A stretch of DNA of 55,902 nucleotides from Halorubrum halodurans. GTDB lineage: Archaea > Halobacteriota > Halobacteria > Halobacteriales > Haloferacaceae. The DNA is taken from contig NZ_NHPJ01000005.1 of NCBI RefSeq assembly GCF_002252985.1, positions 1 through 55,902 on the forward strand, written 5' to 3'. The notes beneath the pieces were generated by a model that saw only the letters and a list, made by a program, of their open reading frames with translations, ran no database searches and was not told the origin of the DNA. The position numbers and the translations under genes were made by a program. Positions within the stretch are counted from its first letter, which is position 1. Each line of letters starts with the position of its first letter. Below are positions 41,880 through 49,967 of this stretch, in pieces.

Positions 41880-42662
41880 TCAGGGCGCTCTGGCGATCAC
41901 GAGGTAGCCGGTGTGGCCGACGCCGCGGGTGGAGGGTCTGGAGCCGCGGTCGGAGAAGTCCATCTCGCGCTGGATCGTCTCCAGCGTCTCGATCCCCGCG
42001 AGCCCGGCCTCGCGCGCGGCCGTCACGGCCTCGCGGGTCCCCTCGACGAACGGCGAGTAGACGGCGAGGAAGCCGCCGGAGACGAGCAGGTCGGGAGCGC
42101 GGGAGACGATCGCCGGCGCGTCGCCGGTGTCGAGGGTGATCACGTCGAAGGGGTCGACGGGTCGGGGATCCTCGTCGCCGTCCCCGTCCTCGTCGCCTCC
42201 GCCGACGAGCGCGTCGACCTCCTCGGCGAGGTCGCCGGTCCGGACCTCGACGCGGTCCTCGACGCCCGCGACGCGCATGTTCTCGCGCGCCACGTCTGCG
42301 AACGCCGGATCGACCTCGTAGGTGGTCACGTCGGCGCCGACCCGGCCGAGATGCGCCGCGAGGATGCCGGTCCCGGTGCCGGCGTCGAGGACGCGGTCGC
42401 CCGCGGCGACGCCGGTCAGCCCCAGCACGAGCCCCACGTCGCGGGGCATCATCGGCGCGCCGGTGCGCTCGAGGTGGTCGAACAGGTCGGGGCCGCGAAG
42501 CTCGCGAACCTCGAAGGGGGTGCCGAGGTGGCTCTCGACCGTGTCGCCGGCGGCGACGTCCTCGGGAACCTCGAGGACGCCGAGGTCGGTGCCGAACTCC
42601 TCGCCGGGCTCGAGGAGGTACTCACGGTCCTCGTGAACCAGGAGGTACGCGGCGTCGGTCAC
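41880..42662 (-). CDS. trmI: tRNA (adenine-58-N1)-methyltransferase TrmI
   Basis: A 260-aa archaeal TrmI. A beta-barrel N-terminus (YLLVHEDREYLLEPGEEFGT) leads to the Rossmann core: MMPRDVGLVLGLTGVAAGDR, DAGTGTGILAAHL (motif I), TYEVDPAFADVARENM (motif II) and FDVITLDTGDAPAI (substrate Asp). It methylates A57/A58 in the T-loop. An acidic insertion (GGGDEDGDGDEDPR) interrupts the core. The GTG at 42662 overlaps the NAC stop (GTGA), so the two are coupled. Confidence 0.9.
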   Translation of the reverse strand: MTDAAYLLVHEDREYLLEPGEEFGTDLGVLEVPEDVAAGDTVESHLGTPFEVRELRGPDLFDHLERTGAPMMPRDVGLVLGLTGVAAGDRVLDAGTGTGILAAHLGRVGADVTTYEVDPAFADVARENMRVAGVEDRVEVRTGDLAEEVDALVGGGDEDGDGDEDPRPVDPFDVITLDTGDAPAIVSRAPDLLVSGGFLAVYSPFVEGTREAVTAAREAGLAGIETLETIQREMDFSDRGSRPSTRGVGHTGYLVIARAP

Positions 42663-43051
42663 TCGAGCTCGGCGATCGCGGCGGCGAGGTCGCCGTCGTG
42701 TGCCTCCAGGCTCTCGCGGGCGAGCGACTCGGGGACGCCCGCGCGCTCCGCGACGAGCGCCACGTCGTCGGCGGGGATCCCGCCGGTTTCGGCCTCCTCG
42801 TCGGCGTCGGCGGCCTCGACCGCTCCCGCGCTGCCCGCCCCCGCGTCGGCGACCTCGTCCGGATCGCCGACGATCTGGTAGGTCTGCTGGCCCTGCGCGT
42901 CCATGCGGGTGACCTGCGGGTCCTCGAAGACGAGGTCGCCGTCGGCCGTCTCCACGACGACCCGCTCGGCGTCGAGCTCCTCGACGTCGATCCCCATCTG
43001 TTTCATCATCTGTTTCATCTTTCGCGGGTTCATGCCGCCTCCTCCGAACAT
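42659..43051 (-). CDS. Nascent polypeptide-associated complex protein
   Basis: A 130-aa archaeal NAC: MFGGGGMNPRKMKQMMKQMG at the N-terminus, the NAC beta-barrel (ERVVVETADGDLVFEDPQVT, DAQGQQTYQIVGD), an Ala/Asp/Glu linker and a C-terminal UBA domain (VALVAERAGVPESLARESLE, AHDGDLAAAIAEL). It binds emerging polypeptides at the exit tunnel. The ATG at 43051 is supported by a TTTTTGTG TATA-like element about 26 nt upstream and by homology; an upstream start would add nine residues. Confidence 0.95.
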   Translation of the reverse strand: MFGGGGMNPRKMKQMMKQMGIDVEELDAERVVVETADGDLVFEDPQVTRMDAQGQQTYQIVGDPDEVADAGAGSAGAVEAADADEEAETGGIPADDVALVAERAGVPESLARESLEAHDGDLAAAIAELE

Positions 43052-43176
43052 GTCGCGGAGTTCGGCCGGGCGGCACAAAAAGGGTGACGAAGGGTTGCGG
43101 GACCGTGGTCGTCCCGCTCCCCCCGCTCGCCTGCCTCGTCACGGAGTTTGATACGCCTCCGGGTACAGGGAGTCGT

Positions 43177-43950
43177 ATGTACCTCGCGGACCACACCTGG
43201 CCGGAACTTGGCGATCGACTCGAGGACGCCTCCACCGCGATCGTGCCGCTCGGATCGACCGAACAGCACGGGCCGCACCTCCCCCTGGCGACCGACCACC
43301 TGATCGCCGAAGGGCTCGCGCGCGCCGCCGCCGAGGAGACCGGCCTCCCTCGAACGCCCACCGTCGACGTCGGCGTCAGCCCGCACCACCGCCAGTTCCC
43401 CGGCACGCTCTGGGTCGACCCTCCGGAGTTCCGCGACTACGTGGAGAGTCTCACCCGCAACCTCGCGTACCACGGGATCGACCGCGTCGTCTACGTCAAC
43501 GCCCACGGCGGCAACGTCGACCACCTCCGGGAGGTCGGCCGCCGGCTCCACCAGGACGGGGCGATGTACGCGATCGAGTGGATGTGGGACGAGTCGATCC
43601 CGGAGCTCGTCGACGACCTGTTCGCGCAGAACGGTCCCCACGCCGGCCCCAAGGAGACCGCGATGATCACCCACCTCGCGCCCGACCTCGTCCATCCCGA
43701 GGAGTTCGAGGCCGCCCGCGACGGCGGTCTCACGGACATCGAGGACTCGGAGACGATGGTCCACGGCGCGCGAACCTTCTACGACGCGGTCGACAACTCC
43801 GCGAACGGCGCGTTCGGCGACCCGACCGACGTCACGCCGGAGAAGGCCGAGCGGCTGTTCGAGGCCGCCGCCGACCAGTTGGTCCAACTCCTGGAGTGGC
43901 TCGACGCCCGCGAACTCGAGACGCTGATGCCCGAGCCGCGGGTGAAGTGA
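43177..43950 (+). CDS. Creatininase-family amidohydrolase
   Basis: A 257-aa protein of the creatininase/ArfB group. Metal-binding elements are IVPLGSTEQHGPHLPLATDH (Glu, His, Asp), HHRQFPGTLWV, and VYVNAHGGNVDHL; a later KETAMITHLAPDLV supports the fold. In archaea, relatives hydrolyse formamide or cyclic amide intermediates (for instance in F420/riboflavin pathways), but the substrate is not shown. The ATG at 43177 follows a TATA-like GTTTGATAC by about 27 nt; a long upstream in-frame extension crosses this element and is rejected. Confidence 0.88.
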   Translation: MYLADHTWPELGDRLEDASTAIVPLGSTEQHGPHLPLATDHLIAEGLARAAAEETGLPRTPTVDVGVSPHHRQFPGTLWVDPPEFRDYVESLTRNLAYHGIDRVVYVNAHGGNVDHLREVGRRLHQDGAMYAIEWMWDESIPELVDDLFAQNGPHAGPKETAMITHLAPDLVHPEEFEAARDGGLTDIEDSETMVHGARTFYDAVDNSANGAFGDPTDVTPEKAERLFEAAADQLVQLLEWLDARELETLMPEPRVK

Positions 43951-43979
43951 GCGGTCGAGGACGCGTTTGGTCAGTACAG

Positions 43980-44400
43980 CCACCATTTTCATCGTCGGGT
44001 GCCCTCGCTCACTGCGTTCGCTTCGGGAACCGCTCCTCGAAAAACCTGGAGGGAAAAAGCCGACTCCGCCGTCTTCGACGGCTCCGTCGGTGAACCGCTC
44101 GCTTCGCTCGCGGATGCTCACTCCAGCCGAAGGAGTGAGCGATCGCCGGAGCGGTGGCGCGCCTCCGAGCGAGCCATCGGCTCGCGAGGAGCCCGCGAGG
44201 GACGCGGCGAGTGGTGAAACCACGAGCCGCGAGGCCGGGGAGGTGTGAGGTGCGGTTGTGGGACGGTTGGGCGGGACTCAAAGGGGCAGCCGCGAGGACG
44301 AAGCACGGCGACGCAAGGACCGCAAGGAGTGAGCAGAGCGAACGACTGAGGACCACAGCGAGCCGCGCGAGTCCTCGCGGCTGGGGCTTTGGAAATCGTC
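43980..44400. repeat. Palindrome-rich noncoding element, likely a dispersed haloarchaeal repeat
   Basis: Between the creatininase gene and the DUF7344 gene lie about 420 nt that code for nothing credible on either strand, yet are full of inverted repeats. The strongest is CAGCCGCGAGGAC (44287-44299) with its exact complement at 44371-44383; flanking CAAAG/CTTTG (44279-44283 and 44387-44391) extends it with a GGG/GGG mismatch. A second stem is GCTCACTCC/GGAGTGAGC (44116-44124, 44132-44140). Such sequences occur repeatedly in haloarchaeal genomes as I recall them. It could be a MITE-like remnant or structured RNA. Confidence 0.6.
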
Positions 44401-44545
44401 ACCGCGCCAGCAACGATCGCGTTTCTATCAGAGTAAGATTACATGTAACATCCGTTCTGTTAGCACTCGAAATATAACGGCGATTTCAGCCGACTACACG
44501 CCTAAAAATCGGGCGAAACGAACGAAGAGAAGTGAAACCCGCATA
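44401..44545. other. A/T-enriched spacer after the palindromic element
   Basis: From about 44400 to 44530 composition drops sharply from the surrounding GC level (for example AGTAAGATTACATGTAACAT and CGAAATATAACGGCG). ATTACATGTAAC contains a short palindrome (TTACATGTAA). No ORF is visible. It is the 3' side of the DUF7344 gene and could hold its terminator or mark the edge of an insertion. Confidence 0.4.
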
Positions 44546-45085
44546 TCACCGCGAGAGCGGCATCGAGAGCCGATAGGCCGCCCACAGCTGGGCGACGGTC
44601 ACGACCGCGAACGCCGCGAGCGCGCCGCTCGTCCACAGCAGGGGATCGACCGCGCCGACGACCGGCGCGCCGAGCTGGGCCGCGAGTACGACACACAGCG
44701 TCACGATCCCGAGCAGCTGGTACAGCTCCGTCCAGGTGAACCCGTAGCCGGTCACGACGGTCATGTACCGTTCCACGTCGCGTGCGCCCCGGCACGCGCG
44801 CACCTCCTTGCGCGTGCGGTCGTACTCGACGACGCCGAGCTCGTGGAGTCGCGGCAGGTGCGTCTGGTGGAGGGAGGCGTACACGCTCTCGCGCACGCAG
44901 CGCGGCGCGGGCGACTCGCCCGTCTCGTCGGCGGCGATCGCCTCCGAGAGATCCCTCACCGAGACGGCCCCGCCGCGCGTCCGAAGCTCCCGCAGCGCGT
45001 TCTTTCGGCGGCTGTTCGAGAGCACGTCGTGAATGACGTTCTCCGGGAGCGAGTCGGATCGGATCTGGAGTGGAATGGGAAACAC
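44546..45085 (-). CDS. DUF7344-type HTH membrane protein, candidate regulator of the adjacent secretion cluster
   Basis: About 179 aa. A winged-helix domain (LPENVIHDVLSNSRRKNALR, GAVSVRDLSEAIAADETGES, VYASLHQTHLPRLHELGVVE, YDRTRKEVRA) is followed by two TM helices (LYQLLGIVTLCVVLAAQLGA and TSGALAAFAVVTVAQLWAAY). The pattern is typical of haloarchaeal DUF7344 membrane-tethered regulators. The GTG at 45085 is preferred because a TATA-like CATACATATGCC lies about 35 nt upstream; longer ATG starts (45157, 45220) pass through it. Divergent from the P1-P7 cluster with a repeat array in between. A regulator role for the cluster is inferred. Confidence 0.72.
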   Translation of the reverse strand: MFPIPLQIRSDSLPENVIHDVLSNSRRKNALRELRTRGGAVSVRDLSEAIAADETGESPAPRCVRESVYASLHQTHLPRLHELGVVEYDRTRKEVRACRGARDVERYMTVVTGYGFTWTELYQLLGIVTLCVVLAAQLGAPVVGAVDPLLWTSGALAAFAVVTVAQLWAAYRLSMPLSR

Positions 45086-45117
45086 CTCGTCTGCGTACGT
45101 GGAGGGCGGATGGGGGC

Positions 45118-45128
45118 ATATGTATGCG
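45118..45128 (-). promoter_or_regulatory. Promoter of DUF7344 gene; GCGCATACATA element
   Basis: On the minus strand the sequence GCGCATACATATGC (about 45117-45130) contains the likely TATA box. The 11-mer GCGCATACATA recurs exactly in the promoter of P5 at 51890-51900, suggesting shared control. Confidence 0.5.
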
Positions 45129-45184
45129 CACCGTACTGCCGTGACGCTCGTTAGCATTCGAAGCCCGATCGCGGGGCGAACCCA

Positions 45185-45287
45185 CGGTAGGCGGTGCCAC
45201 GGGATCCGGTAGGGAGTCACAGACAGGGCGGTAGGGAGCCACGTGGGGGGCGGTAGGCACCGCCACGCGGCCGGTATGGCCCGCCAT
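45185..45287. repeat. Array of five CGGTAG-type direct repeats with 22-bp period
   Basis: CGGTAGG starts at 45185, 45207, 45229 and 45251, exactly 22 nt apart, and a fifth copy CGGTATG begins at 45272 (21 nt). Copies two and three share CGGTAGGGAG-Y-CAC; copies one and four share CGGTAGGC with GCCAC eleven nt in. A 22-bp period keeps all sites on one face of B-DNA. It lies between the divergent DUF7344 and P1 genes and is probably a cooperative operator. A shorter direct repeat, TTCGGTCGA, occurs at 45333 and 45354. Confidence 0.65.
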
Positions 45288-45423
45288 CCGCCCTTTCCGG
45301 GCGACCCTTCGAGATCGCCCGAAACCGCCGAATTCGGTCGAACGAGCGGTTAGTTCGGTCGATGACGTGGTTCGTCGCGCCGATGGGACCGTTAGGATCC
45401 GACGTGTCGAGTCGTAACTATGC

Positions 45424-45463
45424 CCCCTTCCGCTAAGGGAGGGGTACTGGCCGAAGACGCCAG
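45424..45463 (+). promoter_or_regulatory. Double hairpin in the P1 leader
   Basis: Two stems precede the P1 ATG. The first pairs CCCCTTCC (45424-45431) with GGGAGGGG (45437-45444) around GCTAA, including one G-T pair. The second pairs CTGGC (45447-45451) with GCCAG (45459-45463). Comparable leaders occur before P2, P3 and P4. They could tune translation or RNA stability. Confidence 0.45.
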
Positions 45464-45473
45464 GGATGATCAC

Positions 45474-46808
45474 ATGGACGACACCAACAACTTCGGACTC
45501 TCGCGGCGACAGATGCTCGGCGGACTCGGCATGATCGGCGTGGCCTCCGCGGGTGCGGGACTCGGAACGACGGCGTACTTCAGCGACGAGGAGGGATTCA
45601 CCGGCAACCGGCTCGAGGCCGGGACGCTCGACCTCCTGGTGGACTACGAGGCCTCCTACGACAGCGACGGCGCGGTCGAGAACATGGCCGACGTGGCGAT
45701 GGGGACGCAGGACGGCGAGCCCGCGGGCATGTTCTATGACCTCGACGACGTGAAGCCCGGCGACTCCGGCCACGTGGAGTTCTGCTTCCGGATCGTGGAC
45801 AACCCCTCCTACATGTGGGCGTGTGCCGACCTCTCACAGACCGAGAACGGCATGAACGAACCCGAGATGGCCGTCGACGACACGTCCGACCTGGGCGAGC
45901 TCGGCGACGCCATCGACGCGCGGCTCGTCTACTGCGAGCGCGACGACGGCGAACTGATCGAGGGCGCGGAGATCGTCTCCGGCTCGCTGGTGGACGTCAT
46001 CGCGGCCGTCACCGGCGGCGTACCCCTCGACGGCGAGGGCATGCCCGGCATGGCGCCCGGCGACCAGGCGGAGTACGCCGACGTCGTCGAGCCCGACGAG
46101 GGCGAGGCGTACATCACCGGCCCGTGCGTGTGCCTGTTCTGGAACGTGCCGATCGAGGTGGGCAACGAGATCCAGTCCGACACGCTGACGATGGACTTCG
46201 AGTTCCACGCCATCCAGTCGCGCCACAACGACGGGATGTACAACCCGTGCGTTCCCAGCGTCACGACCCGGACCGGCGACGGCTTCGCCAAGCAGCAGGA
46301 GTTCGCCACCCAGCAGGAGACCTCCTTCGCCCGCGGCCGCTTCGGCGACAACAACGGCACCGCCGGCGCCTGGGAGGTCGCGGTCGGCCCCGACGTCGGG
46401 AGCGCCGACACCGCGAACTACGCGTGGACGCCCGGAAACACGGTTCCGTTCAGCTACGCCTACGACGGGAGCGGCACCGCCTCGTTCACGCTCGACGGCG
46501 TGACCGTCTCCAGCGCGATCCCCGCCCCCAGCGGGAAGCTCGCGATCACGACGAAGGCCGACGAGGCGACCGTCTCCGTCGCGAACCTCATGCTCGACCT
46601 GGACGGCACTGCCGTGACCCTCAGCGGTCCCGACGCCGTCTCCGCGACGAACGACGGCCCCGACCGCGAGGTCACCTACCTCGTGTTCGACACCGACGCC
46701 GCGGACGTCGCGAACGCGTTCACCGTCAGCGGCGACGTGACCGTCGACGTACAGGGCGACTACTCCGGCTCCGACGAGGGCGTCGCGTTCGACGTCAGCG
46801 TCGAATAA
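45474..46808 (+). CDS. P1: Tat/SipW-type signal-peptide protein with TasA-like core and C-terminal beta domain
   Basis: A 444-aa precursor. Tat motif SRRQMLGGLG at 10-19, hydrophobic stretch to about 33, then the SipW-type boundary TAYFSDEEGFTGNRLEAGTL, so mature protein probably starts near AYFSDEE. The core (to about 265) has the landmarks shared by P1-P4: DDVKPGDSGHVEFCFRIVDN, GELGDAIDARLVYCERDDGE, ISGSL-type EIVSGSLVDVI, WNVPIEVGNEIQSDTLTMDF and SRHNDG. The last 170 residues form another beta-sandwich (FARGRFGDNNGTAGAWEVAV) of the kind found in surface anchors. ATG 45474 gives the same N-terminus as the paralogues. Likely a surface fibre or matrix subunit. Confidence 0.85.
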   Translation: MDDTNNFGLSRRQMLGGLGMIGVASAGAGLGTTAYFSDEEGFTGNRLEAGTLDLLVDYEASYDSDGAVENMADVAMGTQDGEPAGMFYDLDDVKPGDSGHVEFCFRIVDNPSYMWACADLSQTENGMNEPEMAVDDTSDLGELGDAIDARLVYCERDDGELIEGAEIVSGSLVDVIAAVTGGVPLDGEGMPGMAPGDQAEYADVVEPDEGEAYITGPCVCLFWNVPIEVGNEIQSDTLTMDFEFHAIQSRHNDGMYNPCVPSVTTRTGDGFAKQQEFATQQETSFARGRFGDNNGTAGAWEVAVGPDVGSADTANYAWTPGNTVPFSYAYDGSGTASFTLDGVTVSSAIPAPSGKLAITTKADEATVSVANLMLDLDGTAVTLSGPDAVSATNDGPDREVTYLVFDTDAADVANAFTVSGDVTVDVQGDYSGSDEGVAFDVSVE

Positions 46809-46902
46809 GCCCCGGATCGGCCGCGCGGCGTTCGTCCGGATGTCCGGGCGTTCGACCGCGACCACGACAGCCGACGGCCGGCTGTCCACCCACGTGGCGT
46901 AC

Positions 46903-46942
46903 GACGGTTCGACTCCGTCGGTGGGAGTTTCCCTACGGGGAA
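46903..46942 (+). promoter_or_regulatory. Double hairpin in front of P2, second with TACG tetraloop
   Basis: GACGG-TTCGACT-CCGTC (46903-46919) is followed by TTCCC-TACG-GGGAA (46929-46942), nine nt before the P2 ATG. TACG belongs to the exceptionally stable UNCG tetraloop class. The first stem is identical in sequence to one before P4. Confidence 0.6.
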
Positions 46943-46951
46943 TGATACACA

Positions 46952-48409
46952 ATGGACGACAAAACGATCGGACTCTCGCGACGCAAGATGCTCGTCGGCC
47001 TCGGGGCGATGGGCGTCGCCTCGGCGGGCGCGGGGCTCGGCACGACGGCGTACTTCAGCGACGAGGAGGGCTTCACCGGCAACCGGCTCGAGGCCGGGAC
47101 CCTCGACCTCAAGCTCGACTACAAATCGACGTACCTCGGCGGCGCCGGCCGTCTGGACGACGTCAAGGCGATGGGCTACCCGGACGCCCAGGATCTCGGC
47201 GACGGGCGGTACCTGCTCGACCAGGCTCCCAGCCCCGCCGACATGCAGGAGTGGGAGGACCTCGTCCAGAGCGAGGAGTTCGACTTCTGTTCGCCCGAGG
47301 CGGACCAGTACCTCGTCAACGGCGACGGGATCCCGATCTTCACGCTCGACGACGTGAAGCCCGGCGACTCCGGCGAGGTGACGATCAGCATCCACATCTG
47401 TGACAACCCCGCATACCTCTACTTCTCGGGCGAACTCACCGAGAACGCGGAGAACGGCCAGACCGAGCCCGAGATGGAGGACGAGGGCGAGGACACCGAC
47501 GGGATCGGCGAACTCGCCGACGCCATCGAGGTGTGCGTCTGGTACGACGAGGACTGTGACAACGTGTACGAGCCCACCGGCACGGGCCAGCAGAACGAAC
47601 TGGAGGTCGCCCTCGTCAGCGACGTCTCCGGCTCGATGGGCGGCGCGCCGCTCTCGGCGCTGAAGACGGCCGCGACGAGCTTCGTGGACAACCTCTCCTC
47701 GCCGGACGAGGCCGCCGCGATCTCGTTCAGCGGCAGCGCGTCGACCGACCAGGAGCTGACCACGAACTACCAGCTCGTCCAGAACGCGATCAACAACTAC
47801 ACCGCGGGCGGCAGCACCTCGATCGCGGCCGGCATCAACGAGGGCGCGGACGAGCTCCTCAACGGCACCAACGCCACGCCCGGCGCGTCCAAGGTCATGA
47901 TCCTGCTGAGCGACGGCAACTCCAGCGCGAGTGCCGCGACCAGCGCGGCGAACGCCGCGAAGAACGCGGGCATCCGCGTCTTCACGATCGCGCTCGGCAG
48001 CGCGAACACCTCGCTGCTCGAGAGCCTCGCCTCCAGCCCGGACGACGCCTTCATCGCGCCGGACCCGGCCGACCTCGACACCGTCTATGCCGAGATCGCC
48101 CAGATCGTCCTCGCGGGCGAACAGAAGATCATCTCCGGTTCGATGACCGAGGTCTTCGAGGCGCTCTCCGAGGGCGTCGCCCTCGACGGCAACCGCCAGG
48201 AGGCGGGTCGGCAGCCGTACCCCGGCGCGACGACCCAGTGTATCGGCTTCGAGTGGACGCTCCCCGCGGAGGTCGAAAACGAGATCCAGGGCGACTCGGT
48301 CTCCTTCGACATCGGCCTCTACGCCGAGCAGTTCCGCCACAACGACAGCCCGGACGTCTCGATCGACGGGACGAACGTGACCAGCAACAGCACCAACGCG
48401 TCGAATTAA
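46952..48409 (+). CDS. P2: Tat/SipW-type TasA-like protein with inserted VWA domain
   Basis: A 485-aa precursor: Tat motif SRRKMLVGLG, boundary TAYFSDEEGFTGN, then core strands (TLDDVKPGDSGEVTISIHIC, IGELADAIEVCVWYDEDCDN). At about residue 215 the core is interrupted by a VWA domain of about 175 residues with MIDAS VSDVSGSMGG (Asp224, Ser226, Ser228), TAGGSTSIAAG (Thr ligand region) and ILLSDGNSS. After GEQKIISGS the core resumes (WTLPAEVENEIQGDSVSFDI, FRHNDS). The tail is Asn/Thr/Ser-rich, suited to N-glycosylation. The VWA could bind divalent cations or partner subunits. First and last parts align with P1, P3, P4. Confidence 0.85.
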   Translation: MDDKTIGLSRRKMLVGLGAMGVASAGAGLGTTAYFSDEEGFTGNRLEAGTLDLKLDYKSTYLGGAGRLDDVKAMGYPDAQDLGDGRYLLDQAPSPADMQEWEDLVQSEEFDFCSPEADQYLVNGDGIPIFTLDDVKPGDSGEVTISIHICDNPAYLYFSGELTENAENGQTEPEMEDEGEDTDGIGELADAIEVCVWYDEDCDNVYEPTGTGQQNELEVALVSDVSGSMGGAPLSALKTAATSFVDNLSSPDEAAAISFSGSASTDQELTTNYQLVQNAINNYTAGGSTSIAAGINEGADELLNGTNATPGASKVMILLSDGNSSASAATSAANAAKNAGIRVFTIALGSANTSLLESLASSPDDAFIAPDPADLDTVYAEIAQIVLAGEQKIISGSMTEVFEALSEGVALDGNRQEAGRQPYPGATTQCIGFEWTLPAEVENEIQGDSVSFDIGLYAEQFRHNDSPDVSIDGTNVTSNSTNASN

Positions 48410-48527
48410 CCTCTTCGACACGCGCGAGCGGGGCGCCCGCTCATTCCCCGAACGACCCGCTCGTTCGGTTCCCGGTCCGGCACCCTTCGGGGCGGCCGAC
48501 ACGGTGGTTCGCGACCGCCGACGGGAG

Positions 48528-48541
48528 TTCCCCACCGGGGA
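48528..48541 (+). promoter_or_regulatory. Hairpin in front of P3
   Basis: TTCCCC-ACC-GGGGA pairs around a three-nt loop, ten nt before the P3 ATG at 48552. It occupies the same place as the TTCCC/GGGAA stems of P2 and P4 but has a longer stem and different loop. An upstream GGTGG/CCGCC-type stem (48503-48519) may correspond to the first hairpin of P2/P4. Confidence 0.5.
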
Positions 48542-48551
48542 TACGATACCA

Positions 48552-49883
48552 ATGAACGACGATACCATCGGACTGTCGCGGCGCAAGATGCTGTTCGGAC
48601 TCGGCGCGGTCGGCGTGGCCTCCGCGGGCGCGGGGCTGGGAACGACGGCGTACTTCAGCGACGAGGAGGGCTTCACCGGCAACCGGCTCGAGGCCGGGAC
48701 CCTCGACCTCCTCGTCCACGTGGACTACTCGGAGGACCAGGGAAGCTACGCGCAGTACTCCACGCCGTCCGGAACCTTCATCGACGGCAACGTCGTCGGC
48801 GGCGGCGACGGCGACCCCCTCAGCATTCAGGTCTCCGACCTGAAGCCCGGCGACTCCGGCGAGGGCGAGTTCTGCTTCTCGATCGTCGACAACCCCGCCT
48901 ACATGTGGATGTGCGGCGAATTGACGGCGAACGACGAGAACGGCCGGAACGAGCCCGAGACGGACGCGGACGCGACCGGCGGCGACCCCGGCGCGGGCAT
49001 GGGCGAGCTCGCCGACGCGATGCGGGTGACGGTCTCGTACTGTACCGACGACGAGGAGGGCGAGTCCGTCATCGGCGACGAGATCGTCTCCGGCTCGCTG
49101 GCTGACGTGATGCTGGCGCTTCAGGCCGGCGTCCCGCTCTCCGGCGACGGCGACGCGGGCGCGCCCCTCGACGGACGCGACCCGTTCGAGGGCGTCACCG
49201 AGGCGTTCCTCGACGACGAACCGAACGTCGCGGAGCAGTGCGTCTGCTTCGAGTGGGAGGTCCCGACGGACGTCGGCAACGAGATCCAGAGCGACTCCGT
49301 CACCTTCGACTTCGAGTTCTACGCGGAACAGTCGCGGCACAACGACGGCACGAACAACCCCTGCGTCGACGAGGTCGTCGTCACGGCGTACGACAACGAC
49401 TGGAAGGGCCAGACGCTGGCGAACCCGACCGACGGGAACGTCTACACCAGCGTCGCCTACGGCCAGAACCAGGTCGTCCTCGGTTTCACCTTCGTCGACG
49501 ACGGCGACGGCGTGGACTTCCTCGACACCGCGGACTACTCCAGCACGAACCTCCCGGTCGCGGTCGACGCGGACGCCGACGGCACGCACGACTGGCAGCT
49601 CATCTGGCAGCCGAACGCGGGCTTCCCGGACGCCCCCTTCGGCTACGTGGAGAACGCAGGCGGCAGCTACGGCTCGGCTCAGTCGCTCCCGGCCGGCTTC
49701 TCCGCGCAGAAGGCCGGAAACACGATCCTGTTCGGCATCCCGCGCAGCGAGATCGCCTCGACCTTCCGCGTGCTCGCGTACGGCAGCACCGGCGGCGAGG
49801 GACCGATCGCGAAGGTCAACGCCGACCCCGCGCTCGGGCCGGACTTCTACGACAGCAGCAACGCGGCCGAGTTCAGCGAGTGA
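48552..49883 (+). CDS. P3: Tat/SipW-type TasA-like protein with distinct C-terminal beta domain
   Basis: A 443-aa precursor. Tat motif SRRKMLFGLG, boundary TAYFSDEEGFTGNRLEAGTL, core marked by SDLKPGDSGEGEFCFSIVDN, GELADAMRVTVSYCTDDEE, EIVSGSLADVMLAL and WEVPTDVGNEIQSDSVTFDF. After SRHNDGTNNPCVDEVVVTAY it continues with a third type of C-terminal domain (about 285-443) containing FTFVDDGDGVDFLDTADYSS and DADADGTHDWQLIWQPN, an acidic calcium-binding-like loop pattern. Thus core conserved, decoration changed relative to P1, P2 and P4. ATG 48552 gives the common N-terminus. Confidence 0.84.
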   Translation: MNDDTIGLSRRKMLFGLGAVGVASAGAGLGTTAYFSDEEGFTGNRLEAGTLDLLVHVDYSEDQGSYAQYSTPSGTFIDGNVVGGGDGDPLSIQVSDLKPGDSGEGEFCFSIVDNPAYMWMCGELTANDENGRNEPETDADATGGDPGAGMGELADAMRVTVSYCTDDEEGESVIGDEIVSGSLADVMLALQAGVPLSGDGDAGAPLDGRDPFEGVTEAFLDDEPNVAEQCVCFEWEVPTDVGNEIQSDSVTFDFEFYAEQSRHNDGTNNPCVDEVVVTAYDNDWKGQTLANPTDGNVYTSVAYGQNQVVLGFTFVDDGDGVDFLDTADYSSTNLPVAVDADADGTHDWQLIWQPNAGFPDAPFGYVENAGGSYGSAQSLPAGFSAQKAGNTILFGIPRSEIASTFRVLAYGSTGGEGPIAKVNADPALGPDFYDSSNAAEFSE

Positions 49884-49967
49884 CGCCGCCGGGGCGACGC
49901 GCCCCGTGGCGGTTCGTGTGACGCGCTGACGACCTCCCACGTCGGACCCACAAGGGCGGCCGACGAC

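Noticed and set aside
44154..44477. 107-aa ORF and opposite-strand ORFs in the palindromic element
   Set aside because: All frames are low-complexity Arg/Ala/Ser with no promoter or codon bias; they appear to be translations of a repeat rather than genes.
45185..45287. CRISPR array
   Set aside because: Units are 22 nt in total with only 7-8 conserved nt and no spacer/repeat distinction; no cas genes nearby. An operator array fits better.
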